Assembly (NCBI RefSeq): GCF_900102035.1
Contig: NZ_LT629689.1
Span: forward strand, 6,358,501-6,422,500
Origin: Pseudomonas extremaustralis
GTDB lineage: Bacteria; Pseudomonadota; Gammaproteobacteria; Pseudomonadales; Pseudomonadaceae
Direction: 5' to 3'
Length of the DNA: 64,000 bases
Under the pieces are notes generated by a model that did not search any database, had not been told where the DNA came from, and saw only the letters and a program-made list of their open reading frames with translations. This document shows, piece after piece, positions 52,839 through 64,000 of the stretch (its first letter is position 1; each line of letters starts with the position of its first letter). A program made the position numbers and the translations under genes.

Positions 52839-53294
52839 TCAGGCCTTAGGCTTGGCGTGGGCGGCGAGCCGTTCAAGGGCTGCCCGCAAGCCTGGGTCGC
52901 TGATCCCGTCCGCCGTTGCCTGAATGGTTTCGGCCGCATTCGCCGACAGGTCCATGGTATGGCCGACCGCACCTTGCTGGACCGTGGGCGGCTGTACCTT
53001 GAACTGGATGCGCGTCAGGCTGGCGAACTCATCAAAGGCCATCAACTGACGCTGCAGGCGTTTTTGCTGATAACGCAGGCGGGTCGCCCAATGGCCATCG
53101 GTGACAATCAGCAGCAAATTCCCTTCGCGCCAGGACGCCACATGACAATGTTCGCGTGCGGCCGGTTGCAGCTGGCTTTCGACCAGGCGTTGCAAATGGC
53201 CCAGGCGTTGTGCATGGCTAAAGATGGCTTTCAACGGCTTGGCTTCGCGAAGCAACACGCTGGGGGCGCGGGCTGTAAGAGGGCGAAATGCCAT
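52839..53294 (-). CDS. dciA: DciA, replicative helicase loader (DUF721)
   Basis: The 151-residue protein matches DciA/DUF721: a KH-like N-terminal half with AQRLGHLQRLVESQLQPAAREHCHVASW and LLLIVTDGHWATRLRYQQ, and a disordered-looking C-terminal tail. DciA loads DnaB in bacteria that lack DnaC. The position divergent from secA is the usual one in Pseudomonas. Start ATG 53294 begins MAFRPLTARAP; the longer frame is not supported. It converges on the HerA-like gene with 4 bp between stop codons. Confidence 0.88.
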   Translation of the reverse strand: MAFRPLTARAPSVLLREAKPLKAIFSHAQRLGHLQRLVESQLQPAAREHCHVASWREGNLLLIVTDGHWATRLRYQQKRLQRQLMAFDEFASLTRIQFKVQPPTVQQGAVGHTMDLSANAAETIQATADGISDPGLRAALERLAAHAKPKA

Positions 53295-53413
53295 GATTAG
53301 ACACCTTAAGTAACAGAGCGGCCATCTTAACAGAAAGCGTCCACGCGCCCCCAGGCCATGCATCGACTAGGCTTTACCCGTGAAATCAATAGGTAACTTC
53401 TGGGCTCCATGGG

Positions 53414-53441
53414 TTGAAGTTCCGGCAAAAGCCCTTATTTT
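53414..53441 (+). promoter_or_regulatory. candidate sigma-70 promoter of secA
   Basis: TTGAAG, a 16-base spacer and TATTTT lie in the 305-bp gap between dciA and secA, leaving a leader of about 150 bases before secA. No SecM-like coding frame was recognised in that leader, and nothing else stands out in the gap. Confidence 0.5.
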
Positions 53442-53599
53442 AAACAAGCCCTCTCACCGCCCCATGCCAGCATCAGGGAACAACGCCACTTTCCTCACCC
53501 ACGATTCCGGGTAGAATGCGCGTTCGCATGCGGCCGTGAGGGCTGCTCGGGCCACTGACGGTGCGCCCTCCATCCCTATGTGTGGAAGAACCTGCCGAT

Positions 53600-56335
<2,736 letters not shown>

Positions 56336-56458
56336 GATTTCCGCCTGACGCTGCTACACCCCGCGCCGCGACCGGCCTCTGCCGTCGCGGCGTTTTGCCA
56401 TTAATTTCACCGTCGATCGCGACGGCACAGACATCATCTATTTTTAAGGAGCGCATTC

Positions 56459-57676
56459 ATGGCTGTTGGTCTTGGTCCTTTGCCCACTTTGCACCCGGTT
56501 GCCGGTTTTGAACTCGGTATCGCTTCGGCCGGGATCAAACGCCCAGGGCGCAAGGATGTGGTGGTGATGCGCTGTGCCGAAGGCTCGACGGTCGCGGGCG
56601 TGTTCACGCTCAATGCTTTCTGCGCCGCACCGGTGATCCTGGCCAGGCAGCGCGTTGCCGGCCCGATCCGTTACCTGCTGACCAACACCGGCAATGCCAA
56701 CGCTGGCACCGGCGAGCCTGGCCTGGTAGCTGCCGCGCGCACCTGCGCCAAGCTGGCTCAGTTGGCCGGCGTGGATGCCAGCCAAGTGCTGCCATACTCC
56801 ACCGGTGTGATCGGCGAGCCGCTGCCTGTCGAGAAAATCGAAGGTGCCCTGCAGGCCGCGCTGGACGACCTGTCTGTGGATAACTGGGCTGCCGCCGCCA
56901 CCGGCATCATGACCACCGACACCATGCCCAAGGGCGCGAGCCGCCAGTTCGTGCACGACGGCGTGACCGTCACCGTGACTGGTATCAGCAAGGGCGCGGG
57001 CATGATCCGTCCAAACATGGCCACCATGCTCGGCTACATTGCCACCGATGCCAAAGTTTCCCGCGACGTACTGCAGAGCCTGGTGCTGGACGGCGCCAAC
57101 AAGTCGTTCAACCGCATCACCATCGATGGCGATACCTCGACCAACGACTGCTGCATGCTGATCGCCACCGGCCAGGCCAACCTGCCGCAGATCACCGAGG
57201 CCAGCGGCCCGCTGTTCGCTGCGTTGAAGCAAGCGGTATTCGAAGTGTGCATGGATGTGGCCCAGGCCATCGTGCGTGACGGCGAAGGCGCGACCAAGTT
57301 CGTGACGGTCGAAGTCAACGGCGGCGGCAATCACCAGGAGTGCCTGGATGTCGGCTATACCGTGGCCCACTCGCCGCTGATCAAGACTGCGTTGTTTGCC
57401 TCCGACCCGAACTGGGGCCGGATTCTCGCTGCGGTTGGCCGTGCCGGTGTGCCGGACCTGGACGTGAGCAAGATCGACGTGTTCCTGGGCGACGTCTGCA
57501 TTGCCAGTCGTGGCGCCCGCGCCGAGACCTACACCGAAGCCCAGGGCTCGGCCGTGATGCAGCAGGAAGAAATCACCATCCGTATCGAACTGGGGCGCGG
57601 CGATTGCAGCGAAACCATCTGGACTACCGACCTGTCCCACGAGTACGTGAAGATCAATGCGGAATACCGCACCTGA
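56459..57676 (+). CDS. argJ: ArgJ, glutamate N-acetyltransferase
   Basis: The 405-residue enzyme recycles the acetyl group in arginine synthesis by moving it from N-acetylornithine to glutamate; some members also use acetyl-CoA. The self-cleavage site is in [15 protein letters not shown], with T189 the new N-terminal nucleophile of the beta chain. Other conserved parts are [15 protein letters not shown] and [19 protein letters not shown] 56459 has AAGGAGC upstream. The Nudix-ThiE gene follows 19 bp after the stop. Confidence 0.95.
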   Translation: MAVGLGPLPTLHPVAGFELGIASAGIKRPGRKDVVVMRCAEGSTVAGVFTLNAFCAAPVILARQRVAGPIRYLLTNTGNANAGTGEPGLVAAARTCAKLAQLAGVDASQVLPYSTGVIGEPLPVEKIEGALQAALDDLSVDNWAAAATGIMTTDTMPKGASRQFVHDGVTVTVTGISKGAGMIRPNMATMLGYIATDAKVSRDVLQSLVLDGANKSFNRITIDGDTSTNDCCMLIATGQANLPQITEASGPLFAALKQAVFEVCMDVAQAIVRDGEGATKFVTVEVNGGGNHQECLDVGYTVAHSPLIKTALFASDPNWGRILAAVGRAGVPDLDVSKIDVFLGDVCIASRGARAETYTEAQGSAVMQQEEITIRIELGRGDCSETIWTTDLSHEYVKINAEYRT

Positions 57677-57695
57677 AATCCGGAGGATAAGCGCG

Positions 57696-58640
57696 GTGAA
57701 ACGAGTGCATGTAGCAGCAGCGGTGATCCGCGGCGCCGACGGCAGGGTCCTGCTGGCCCGCCGCGCCGACACCCAGCATCAGGGCGGCCTCTGGGAGTTT
57801 CCCGGCGGCAAGGTGGAGGCTGATGAGTCGGTCGCCACCGCACTGTCGCGCGAATTGCAGGAAGAGTTGGGCATTCAGGTCACCACGGCGCGGCCGTTGA
57901 TCAAGGTGCAGCATGACTACCCGGACAAACAGGTGTTGCTGGATGTCTGGGAAGTGTCGGCCTTTACCGGCGAACCCCATGGCGCCGAGGGGCAGCCGCT
58001 GGAATGGGTGGCGCCTCGGGATCTGCTCAACTATGAGTTCCCGGCGGCGAATGCGCCGATTGTTGCCGCCGCGCGTTTGCCCGCCGAATACCTGATCACC
58101 CCAGGCGATCTGGAAACCCCGACCTTGTTGCGCGGTGTCCAGAAAGCTATCGCGGGGGGCATCAAGCTGGTGCAACTGCGCGCACCCAACGGCTACGACC
58201 CCAAGTACCGTGACCTTGCGGTGGATGCGGTGGGGCTGTGTGCCGGCAAGGCGCAATTGATGCTCAAGGGCCCGTTTGAATGGCTGGGGGATTTTCCTGC
58301 CGCCGGCTGGCACATGACCTCCGCGCAATTGCGTAAATACGCCAGCAAAGGGCGACCGCTGCCGAAGGATCGCTGGCTGGCAGCTTCGTGCCACAACGCC
58401 GAAGAACTGGCGCTGGCCGAGTTGATGGACGTGGATTTCGTCACGCTGTCACCGGTGCAACCGACCCAGACCCATCCCGATGCCCAGCCTCTCGGTTGGG
58501 AGCAGGCTGCGGCGTTGATCAGCGGGTTCAGCAAACCGGTGTTTCTGCTGGGCGGTGTCGGGCCTGACGAGCGGGAACAGGCGTGGCAAGCCGGAGCCCA
58601 AGGTGTGGCGGGGATTCGGGCGTTTTGGCCGCAAGCTTGA
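57696..58640 (+). CDS. Nudix (MutT-like) hydrolase fused to a ThiE-like domain
   Basis: The 314-residue protein has an N-terminal MutT domain (about 1-130) with the Nudix box GGKVEADESVATALSRELQEELG, read around residues 38-60, and a C-terminal domain (about 135-314) with the TIM-barrel ThiE pattern: GIKLVQLRAP, CHNAEELALAELMDVDFVTLSPV and VFLLGGVGPDE. MutT removes 8-oxo-dGTP in the cytosol; the second domain's role is unclear. The GTG start at 57696 follows GGAGG. It is in tandem with argJ. Confidence 0.93.
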   Translation: MKRVHVAAAVIRGADGRVLLARRADTQHQGGLWEFPGGKVEADESVATALSRELQEELGIQVTTARPLIKVQHDYPDKQVLLDVWEVSAFTGEPHGAEGQPLEWVAPRDLLNYEFPAANAPIVAAARLPAEYLITPGDLETPTLLRGVQKAIAGGIKLVQLRAPNGYDPKYRDLAVDAVGLCAGKAQLMLKGPFEWLGDFPAAGWHMTSAQLRKYASKGRPLPKDRWLAASCHNAEELALAELMDVDFVTLSPVQPTQTHPDAQPLGWEQAAALISGFSKPVFLLGGVGPDEREQAWQAGAQGVAGIRAFWPQA

Positions 58641-58651
58641 TGTGGTTCTGA

Positions 58652-58687
58652 CGGGCCTCATCGCGAGCTAGCCCGCGATAAGGCCCG
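58652..58687. repeat. palindromic REP-like hairpin after the Nudix-ThiE gene
   Basis: CGGGCCTCATCGCG and CGCGATAAGGCCCG form a stem with one bulge around AGCTAGCC. It resembles a third REP class (TCGCGAGC-type core) and lies between convergent genes without a T run. Confidence 0.65.
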
Positions 58688-58704
58688 ATCAAACACCGCA
58701 GTCC

Positions 58705-59283
58705 TCAGTGAGGTTTAGCCGCCGCCTGCCACAAAACCTCTGCGACACCCTGGCGCTTGGCGATCACCCTGGCCGCTACAAACAGCAAGTCCGACAGCCG
58801 ATTGATATACGCCAGCGCCACCCCTTCCAACGGTTCGACCGCATTCAAATGCTGACACCGTCGTTCCGCGCTGCGCGCCAGGCTTCGGCATATATGGGCT
58901 TGGGCGATCAACGCTGAACCACCCGGCAAAATGAAGTTTTCCAACGACCCCACTTCCTCATTCCAGCGATCAATCGCCGCTTCCAGCCGGTTCACCTCGG
59001 CCTCATTCAGCGCCTTGTACACCGGCATCGCTAACTCACCGCCCAAGTCAAACAGGCGATGTTGGCAGGGGGTCAACACCTCGATCACATCCTTCAGCGC
59101 CGGATGCTTGCCGCTCTGTTCTTCAAGACTGGCCAGCAGCAGTCCCAGTTGGCTGTTCAGCGTATCGACCTCGCCAATGGCCTCTACCCGGGGATGGTCC
59201 TTGCCTACCCGACGGCCGTCGCCCAGGCCGGTTTCGCCCTTGTCGCCGGTACGGGTGTAAATCTTCGACAGGCGAAAGCCCAT
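58705..59283 (-). CDS. PduO-type cob(I)alamin adenosyltransferase
   Basis: The 192-residue protein has the PduO pattern: LSKIYTRTGDKGETGLGDGRRV at the N-terminus (ATP loop), GEVDTLNSQLGLL and a later HICRSLARSAERRC with AYINRLSDLLFVAAR. It adenosylates corrinoid to make adenosylcobalamin. It lies 2 bp downstream of a sensor kinase gene on the same strand, so they are probably co-transcribed, though no functional link is evident. No other cobalamin gene or riboswitch is visible. Confidence 0.92.
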   Translation of the reverse strand: MGFRLSKIYTRTGDKGETGLGDGRRVGKDHPRVEAIGEVDTLNSQLGLLLASLEEQSGKHPALKDVIEVLTPCQHRLFDLGGELAMPVYKALNEAEVNRLEAAIDRWNEEVGSLENFILPGGSALIAQAHICRSLARSAERRCQHLNAVEPLEGVALAYINRLSDLLFVAARVIAKRQGVAEVLWQAAAKPH

Positions 59284-59285
59284 GG

Positions 59286-61322
59286 TCAGTGCTCCAGTTG
59301 GGTAAGTTCGTGAGGGAGTGGTTGGCTGCCGGCCAAGGGCAGGCGCAAGGTGAAGCAGGTGCCCTGGCCAGGGGTGGAATGCACTTCCATCTGGCCCTTG
59401 TGGTTATTGGTGATGATGAAATAAGACACCGACAGCCCCAACCCTGTGCCCTGGCCGATTTCCTTGGTGGTGAAGAACGGCTCGAAGGTCCGTTTGCGCA
59501 CGTTTTCGCTCATGCCGATGCCGTTGTCTTCCACCTGGATCTCCGCCCATGGCGGGTTGAGACGGGTGCGCAGGATGATACGGCCCGGCTCACTGTCGTC
59601 TTCGCGCAGGTGAATGGCCTGGGCGGCGTTTTTAAGCAGATTGAGCAGCACCTGTTCCAACTCGTTGGCGGTGCCGGGCACCGGGCCCAGTTGCGGGTCG
59701 AACTGGCGGATGATCGCCTGGCCCTTGAAGTCGAAGCCGATGGTGAGGTCGAAGTCGTTACCGGCGATTTCCACTGCCTGGTCGATCAGTGCGGGCAGAT
59801 CGCAGGGCGCCATCTGGCGGTTACTGCGACGGCTGAAGCTGAGCATATGGGTGACGATTTTTGCCGCTCGCGCCCCGGCTTGCTGGATGCCGTCGAGCAG
59901 TTGTGGCACTTCGCGGCTTTGCAGATAGCGGTTGACGGTGTCCAGCTCGATGCCCAATTGCTCGGCATGCTCGAGGTTCTTGGGCAGGTCGGGGGACAGG
60001 CGGCGGCGAATATTCTGCACGTTATGCAGGATCGCTCCCAACGGGTTGTTGATCTCGTGGGCCATGCCTGCGGCGAGCCCGCCAACGGAAAGCATCTTTT
60101 CCGACTGCACCATCATTTCTTCCAGGGACAGGCGCTGGGTAATGTCATCGATACGGATCACCACGCCGCGGCCCGCACCGCCGGTCAGCGGGTAGAAGGT
60201 CAGCGCGTAATGCTTGGGCTCATCGTCCTTGGTCCAGGTGACACGCTCTATGCGTTCTACCGTGTGTTGCTCGACGGTGGCCTTGATCTGCGGCAGGAAC
60301 GGCTTGAGCGGTTGGAAGGCCAGGTCGATCGGCTGATTCAAGGCTTCGTCCAGGCGCGTGCCGGAAAGCGCGCTGGCTTCCTGGTTCCACTGTGTCACGT
60401 AGAGCTGCTCATCCAGGGCGATCAGTGCCGATGGCATCGAGTCGATAATGCTGTTCAGATAATTCTGAAAGCCGGTGAGTTTTTTCTCGATTTTGCTGCG
60501 AACCTGAACTTCCAGCTCCAGCTTGCGGTTGGTATGGCGCGTCTCTTCCGCCAAGCCCTGGGCCTGGTCGTAAGCGGCCTGGGAATCGTCCCGTGCGCGC
60601 TTGAGCTGCTGCTCGCGGGCTTCGATGCGCGACAGCATGGTGTTGAAGGCTTCGGCCAAGCTGCCGATTTCATCGCGGTTGCCGGGGCCTGCGCGCAGGG
60701 CGTAGTTCTCTTCGCGGGTCACCTGGCGTGAGAGTTCTTCCAGCTCGTGGATGGGCCGGGTGATCAGGCGTTTGATCTGCCGGGCGATGATCAGCCACAA
60801 CAGCACACTGAAAATCAGGATGCCCAGGCTGGCGGTCAGTGTGCCGGTATAGAAGGCCATCGGCAGCTCACTGCTGGCCACCAGCAACAAATGCCCGGAA
60901 GGTTGGCCGGGGCGGGGCAGGGTGATGACTTGATTGCTGCGGAATTCGGTGACGCGCCAGGCTTCGATATGACGGTAGTGGTCTGGCAGGTGCAGGCGAT
61001 CGCCATGTTGCATCTGCGCCAGGCGGTTGCCTTCGCCGTCGTAAAGCGCGGCGGCGCGTAATGGCGAATAGCTGGTCAGTTCATTGAGCAGGGCGTCGGC
61101 TTTGGCGGGGGATTCAAGGGCTTCTGCCGCCAGCGCCGGGTTGGACACCAGTCGACCGATGGCCTGCAACGCCTGGGGCGCCATGCTTTCCTGGGAGATC
61201 CAGTAGGCGGCGCTGATGAAAGTCAGGTTGGCCACCAGCAACACGGTGGTCAGCAACACCAGCAGGGCGGCCAGCAGTTTCTGCCCGACCGGTAGGTTTT
61301 CTAGACGCTGGCGCAGCGGCAT
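59286..61322 (-). CDS. sensor histidine kinase with HAMP and PAS domains, no adjacent regulator
   Basis: The 678-residue kinase has membrane segments near residues 15-37 and 160-182, a periplasmic sensor of about 120 residues, HAMP (RLITRPIHELEELSRQV), a long coiled-coil, a PAS domain (FQNYLNSIIDSMPSALIALDE) and a core with GMAHEINNPLGAILHN (phospho-His), LLNLLKNAAQAIHL and EDNGIGMSENV. The ATPase lid region GQGTGLGLSVSYFI is complete. No response regulator gene is adjacent. The start ATG 61322 is used. Confidence 0.9.
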   Translation of the reverse strand: MPLRQRLENLPVGQKLLAALLVLLTTVLLVANLTFISAAYWISQESMAPQALQAIGRLVSNPALAAEALESPAKADALLNELTSYSPLRAAALYDGEGNRLAQMQHGDRLHLPDHYRHIEAWRVTEFRSNQVITLPRPGQPSGHLLLVASSELPMAFYTGTLTASLGILIFSVLLWLIIARQIKRLITRPIHELEELSRQVTREENYALRAGPGNRDEIGSLAEAFNTMLSRIEAREQQLKRARDDSQAAYDQAQGLAEETRHTNRKLELEVQVRSKIEKKLTGFQNYLNSIIDSMPSALIALDEQLYVTQWNQEASALSGTRLDEALNQPIDLAFQPLKPFLPQIKATVEQHTVERIERVTWTKDDEPKHYALTFYPLTGGAGRGVVIRIDDITQRLSLEEMMVQSEKMLSVGGLAAGMAHEINNPLGAILHNVQNIRRRLSPDLPKNLEHAEQLGIELDTVNRYLQSREVPQLLDGIQQAGARAAKIVTHMLSFSRRSNRQMAPCDLPALIDQAVEIAGNDFDLTIGFDFKGQAIIRQFDPQLGPVPGTANELEQVLLNLLKNAAQAIHLREDDSEPGRIILRTRLNPPWAEIQVEDNGIGMSENVRKRTFEPFFTTKEIGQGTGLGLSVSYFIITNNHKGQMEVHSTPGQGTCFTLRLPLAGSQPLPHELTQLEH

Positions 61323-61368
61323 CAGGATTTTCCCAGGTGATAGACAGGCGGGCAGAGTAGCGCGTGGC

Positions 61369-62391
<1,023 letters not shown>

Positions 62392-62409
62392 TTATATTGG
62401 AGATATGAC

Positions 62410-62895
62410 ATGCCTTCGTTCGACGTGGTATCCGAACTGGACAAACACGAAGTCACCAACGCCGTCGAGAACGCCGTCAAGGAACTGGACCGTCGCTATG
62501 ACTTGAAAGGCAAGGGCAGCTTCGAATTCAAGGAAAAGGAACTGACCGTCAACCTGACCGCTGAAGCCGATTTCCAGCTGGAAGCGATGATCGAGATCCT
62601 CAAGCTGGCCCTGGTCAAGCGCAAGATCGACGTGCAATGCCTTGAAGTCAAGGACGCCTACGCCTCCGGCAAGCTGATGAAGCAGGAAGCCGTGCTCAAG
62701 GAAGGCATCGACAAAGAGTTGGCGAAGAAGATCGTCGCCCATATCAAGGATGCCAAGCTGAAAGTCCAGGCCGCCATCCAGGGTGAGCAGGTACGGGTTA
62801 CGGGCAAGAAGCGTGACGACCTGCAAGAGGCCATCGCCGCCCTGCGCGCCAAGACCTTCGATATGCCGCTGCAGTTCAATAACTTTCGCGACTGA
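62410..62895 (+). CDS. YajQ-family cyclic di-GMP-binding protein
   Basis: The 161-residue protein starts [20 protein letters not shown] and has two ferredoxin-like halves with [19 protein letters not shown] and [20 protein letters not shown], typical of YajQ/DUF520. In related bacteria it binds c-di-GMP and controls virulence-type genes through a LysR partner. ATG 62410 follows TGGAGATATG. A terminator closes the single-gene unit. Another c-di-GMP candidate, the PilZ gene, lies elsewhere in this window. Confidence 0.93.
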   Translation: MPSFDVVSELDKHEVTNAVENAVKELDRRYDLKGKGSFEFKEKELTVNLTAEADFQLEAMIEILKLALVKRKIDVQCLEVKDAYASGKLMKQEAVLKEGIDKELAKKIVAHIKDAKLKVQAAIQGEQVRVTGKKRDDLQEAIAALRAKTFDMPLQFNNFRD

Positions 62896-62956
62896 TGGCA
62901 CAGTGGGGAACCTGTGGACGTTTTTGACGTCCCACGCCCCAGAATCCCGCGCCTAC

Positions 62957-62980
62957 AACTGAGCCCTACGGGGCTCAGTT
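62957..62980 (+). terminator. intrinsic hairpin after yajQ gene
   Basis: AACTGAGCCC and GGGCTCAGTT form a perfect 10-bp stem with a TACG loop, followed by GCGTTTTC. It lies 61 bp past the stop codon. Confidence 0.78.
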
Positions 62981-63031
62981 GCGTTTTCAGACCGTCAATA
63001 AAGCCGTACATCCGCATACAGGAGAAGCTAC

Positions 63032-63877
63032 ATGGATTTAAACGCTGAAATGGATCACTTGATCAAGACCTCGCAGTCGTGGATCCCGATGATCATGGAA
63101 TACGGCAGCCGGGTGTTGCTGGCGGTCATCACCTTGGCCATTGGCTGGTGGCTGATCAACGTATTGACCCACCGTGTGGGGCGTCTGCTGGCCATGCGTA
63201 ACGCGGACCAGGCGCTGCAGCACTTCATCACCAGCCTGGCGAATATAGCGCTCAAAGTCATGCTGATCGTCAGTGTGGCCTCGATGATCGGCGTTGCGAC
63301 CACTTCGTTCGTCGCGGCGATCGGTGCCGCTACCCTGGCCATCGGCCTGGCATTGCAAGGCAGCCTGGCCAACTTCGCCGGCGGCGTGCTGATTCTGTTG
63401 TTCCGCCCGTTCCGCATTGGTGACTGGATCGAAGCCCAGGGCACATCGGGTACCGTCGACAGCATCCAGATCTTCCACACCGTGCTGCGTACCGGCGACA
63501 ACAAGACCGTCATCGTGCCTAACGGCATCTTGTCCAACGGCATCATCACCAACACCAATCGTCAGCCGACCCGCAAGGTGGTGTTCGATGTAGGAGTGGA
63601 CTATGAAGCCGATCTGCAGAAAGCCCGCGAAGTGTTGCTGGAGTTGGCGAAGGATCCGCGTGTACTGACCGATCCCGCAGCGGTGGCCGTGGTTTCGACC
63701 TTGGGCGATAGCTCGATCACGGTTTCCCTGCGTTGCTGGACTAATACGGCGGATTACTGGGATGTAGTGTTCATGCTTAATGAACTGGCGCGCGACCGTT
63801 TGAAGGCAGCGAATATCAATATTCCATTTCCGCAGCGAGTCATTCGTGTAATGCAGGAAACAACAGCGAAGCAATAG
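63032..63877 (+). CDS. mscS: MscS-family small-conductance mechanosensitive channel
   Basis: The 281-residue protein is close to the length of E. coli MscS. It has three membrane helices (about residues 25-45, 65-85 and 90-125), the third being the glycine/alanine-rich pore AAIGAATLAIGLALQGSLAN, then the beta domain (GDWIEAQGTSGTVDSIQIF) and the C-terminal cage (RCWTNTADYWDVVFMLNEL). It opens on membrane tension to release solutes after osmotic down-shock. ATG 63032 follows AGGAG. Nothing recognisable follows within the window. Confidence 0.93.
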   Translation: MDLNAEMDHLIKTSQSWIPMIMEYGSRVLLAVITLAIGWWLINVLTHRVGRLLAMRNADQALQHFITSLANIALKVMLIVSVASMIGVATTSFVAAIGAATLAIGLALQGSLANFAGGVLILLFRPFRIGDWIEAQGTSGTVDSIQIFHTVLRTGDNKTVIVPNGILSNGIITNTNRQPTRKVVFDVGVDYEADLQKAREVLLELAKDPRVLTDPAAVAVVSTLGDSSITVSLRCWTNTADYWDVVFMLNELARDRLKAANINIPFPQRVIRVMQETTAKQ

Positions 63878-64000
63878 TAAGCAATTGCATTTAACTTGGC
63901 TGGCAGGTCGGGTTTAGTGTGAAAACGTTAGTGTCGTTAGTTAGCTTGCTAGTTATTTTTTCGCTGAAGCCACACAGACAAAAAAGCCGCTCCCTTGTGA
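63878..64000. other. window edge, no gene identified
   Basis: The last 123 bp hold no coding frame I trust. The final bases from 63979, AAAAAAGCCGCTCCC, look like the left arm of a terminator hairpin whose right arm would lie beyond the edge. Confidence 0.3.

Noticed and set aside
53295..53599. A SecM-like arrest peptide upstream of secA
   Set aside because: No start-to-stop frame with a signal sequence and arrest-type C-terminus was found in the 305-bp gap; the neighbour upstream is divergent dciA.
58705..59283. A cobalamin riboswitch controlling the adenosyltransferase
   Set aside because: The gene directly follows a kinase gene by 2 bp, leaving no leader, and no B12-box-like conserved sequence was seen upstream of the kinase.

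Overview
The window reads as ordinary core chromosome of a Pseudomonas of the fluorescens group. The evidence is the high-GC coding bias, the Entner-Doudoroff set gap/edd/glk/gltR/gltS, the ColRS system followed by its methyltransferase/wapQ operon, an MvaT-type H-NS analogue, DciA divergent from SecA, and many REP/REPIN palindromes of the two types common in these genomes (TGTAGGAGCGAGCTTGCTCG and TGTGGGAGGGGGCTTGCC). No tRNA, rRNA, CRISPR array, insertion sequence or prophage was seen.

Layout. 0-6.3 kb is an envelope block: a PAP2 phosphatase cut by the window edge, an LTA-synthase-like sulfatase-fold enzyme, colR-colS, and the methyltransferase/InaA-kinase/small membrane protein operon, with two candidate ColR boxes. 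6.3-10 kb is a DUF1513/imelysin-like/di-heme cytochrome operon. 10-13.4 kb holds a nitroreductase, a dCache-type chemoreceptor and a YbaN-like protein. 13.5-18.6 kb is a heme-uptake cell-surface-signalling locus (ECF sigma, FecR-like regulator, TonB receptor with signalling domain, heme oxygenase) with Fur-like boxes. 18.7-25 kb is gap divergent from edd-glk-gltR-gltS, with two HexR-type operators between them. 25-28.7 kb has an AraC regulator divergent from a monooxygenase-fold protein, a flavin reductase and a four-repeat membrane protein. 28.7-33.4 kb is an MHS-family carboxylate permease with a sigma-54 promoter and tandem activator sites, next to a DctD/DctB-like two-component pair. 33.5-38.9 kb is fumarase, a 2Fe-2S reductase, pyruvate kinase, a TPR lipoprotein and a PilZ protein.

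39-45.6 kb is a tightly overlapping six-gene operon (RDD, SpoIIM, DUF4129, DUF4350, MoxR ATPase, DUF58). It is the best candidate here for a poorly described system. 45.8-64 kb is housekeeping: sbcB, mvaT, purU, a glycosyltransferase/deacetylase pair, a HerA-like ATPase, dciA, secA, argJ, a MutT-ThiE fusion, a cobalamin adenosyltransferase, an orphan sensor kinase, a ketopantoate-reductase-like protein, yajQ and an MscS channel.

Many starts were moved downstream of the longest reading frame to a start with a better ribosome-binding site. Functional names rest on motifs and gene order read by eye; no database search was possible.
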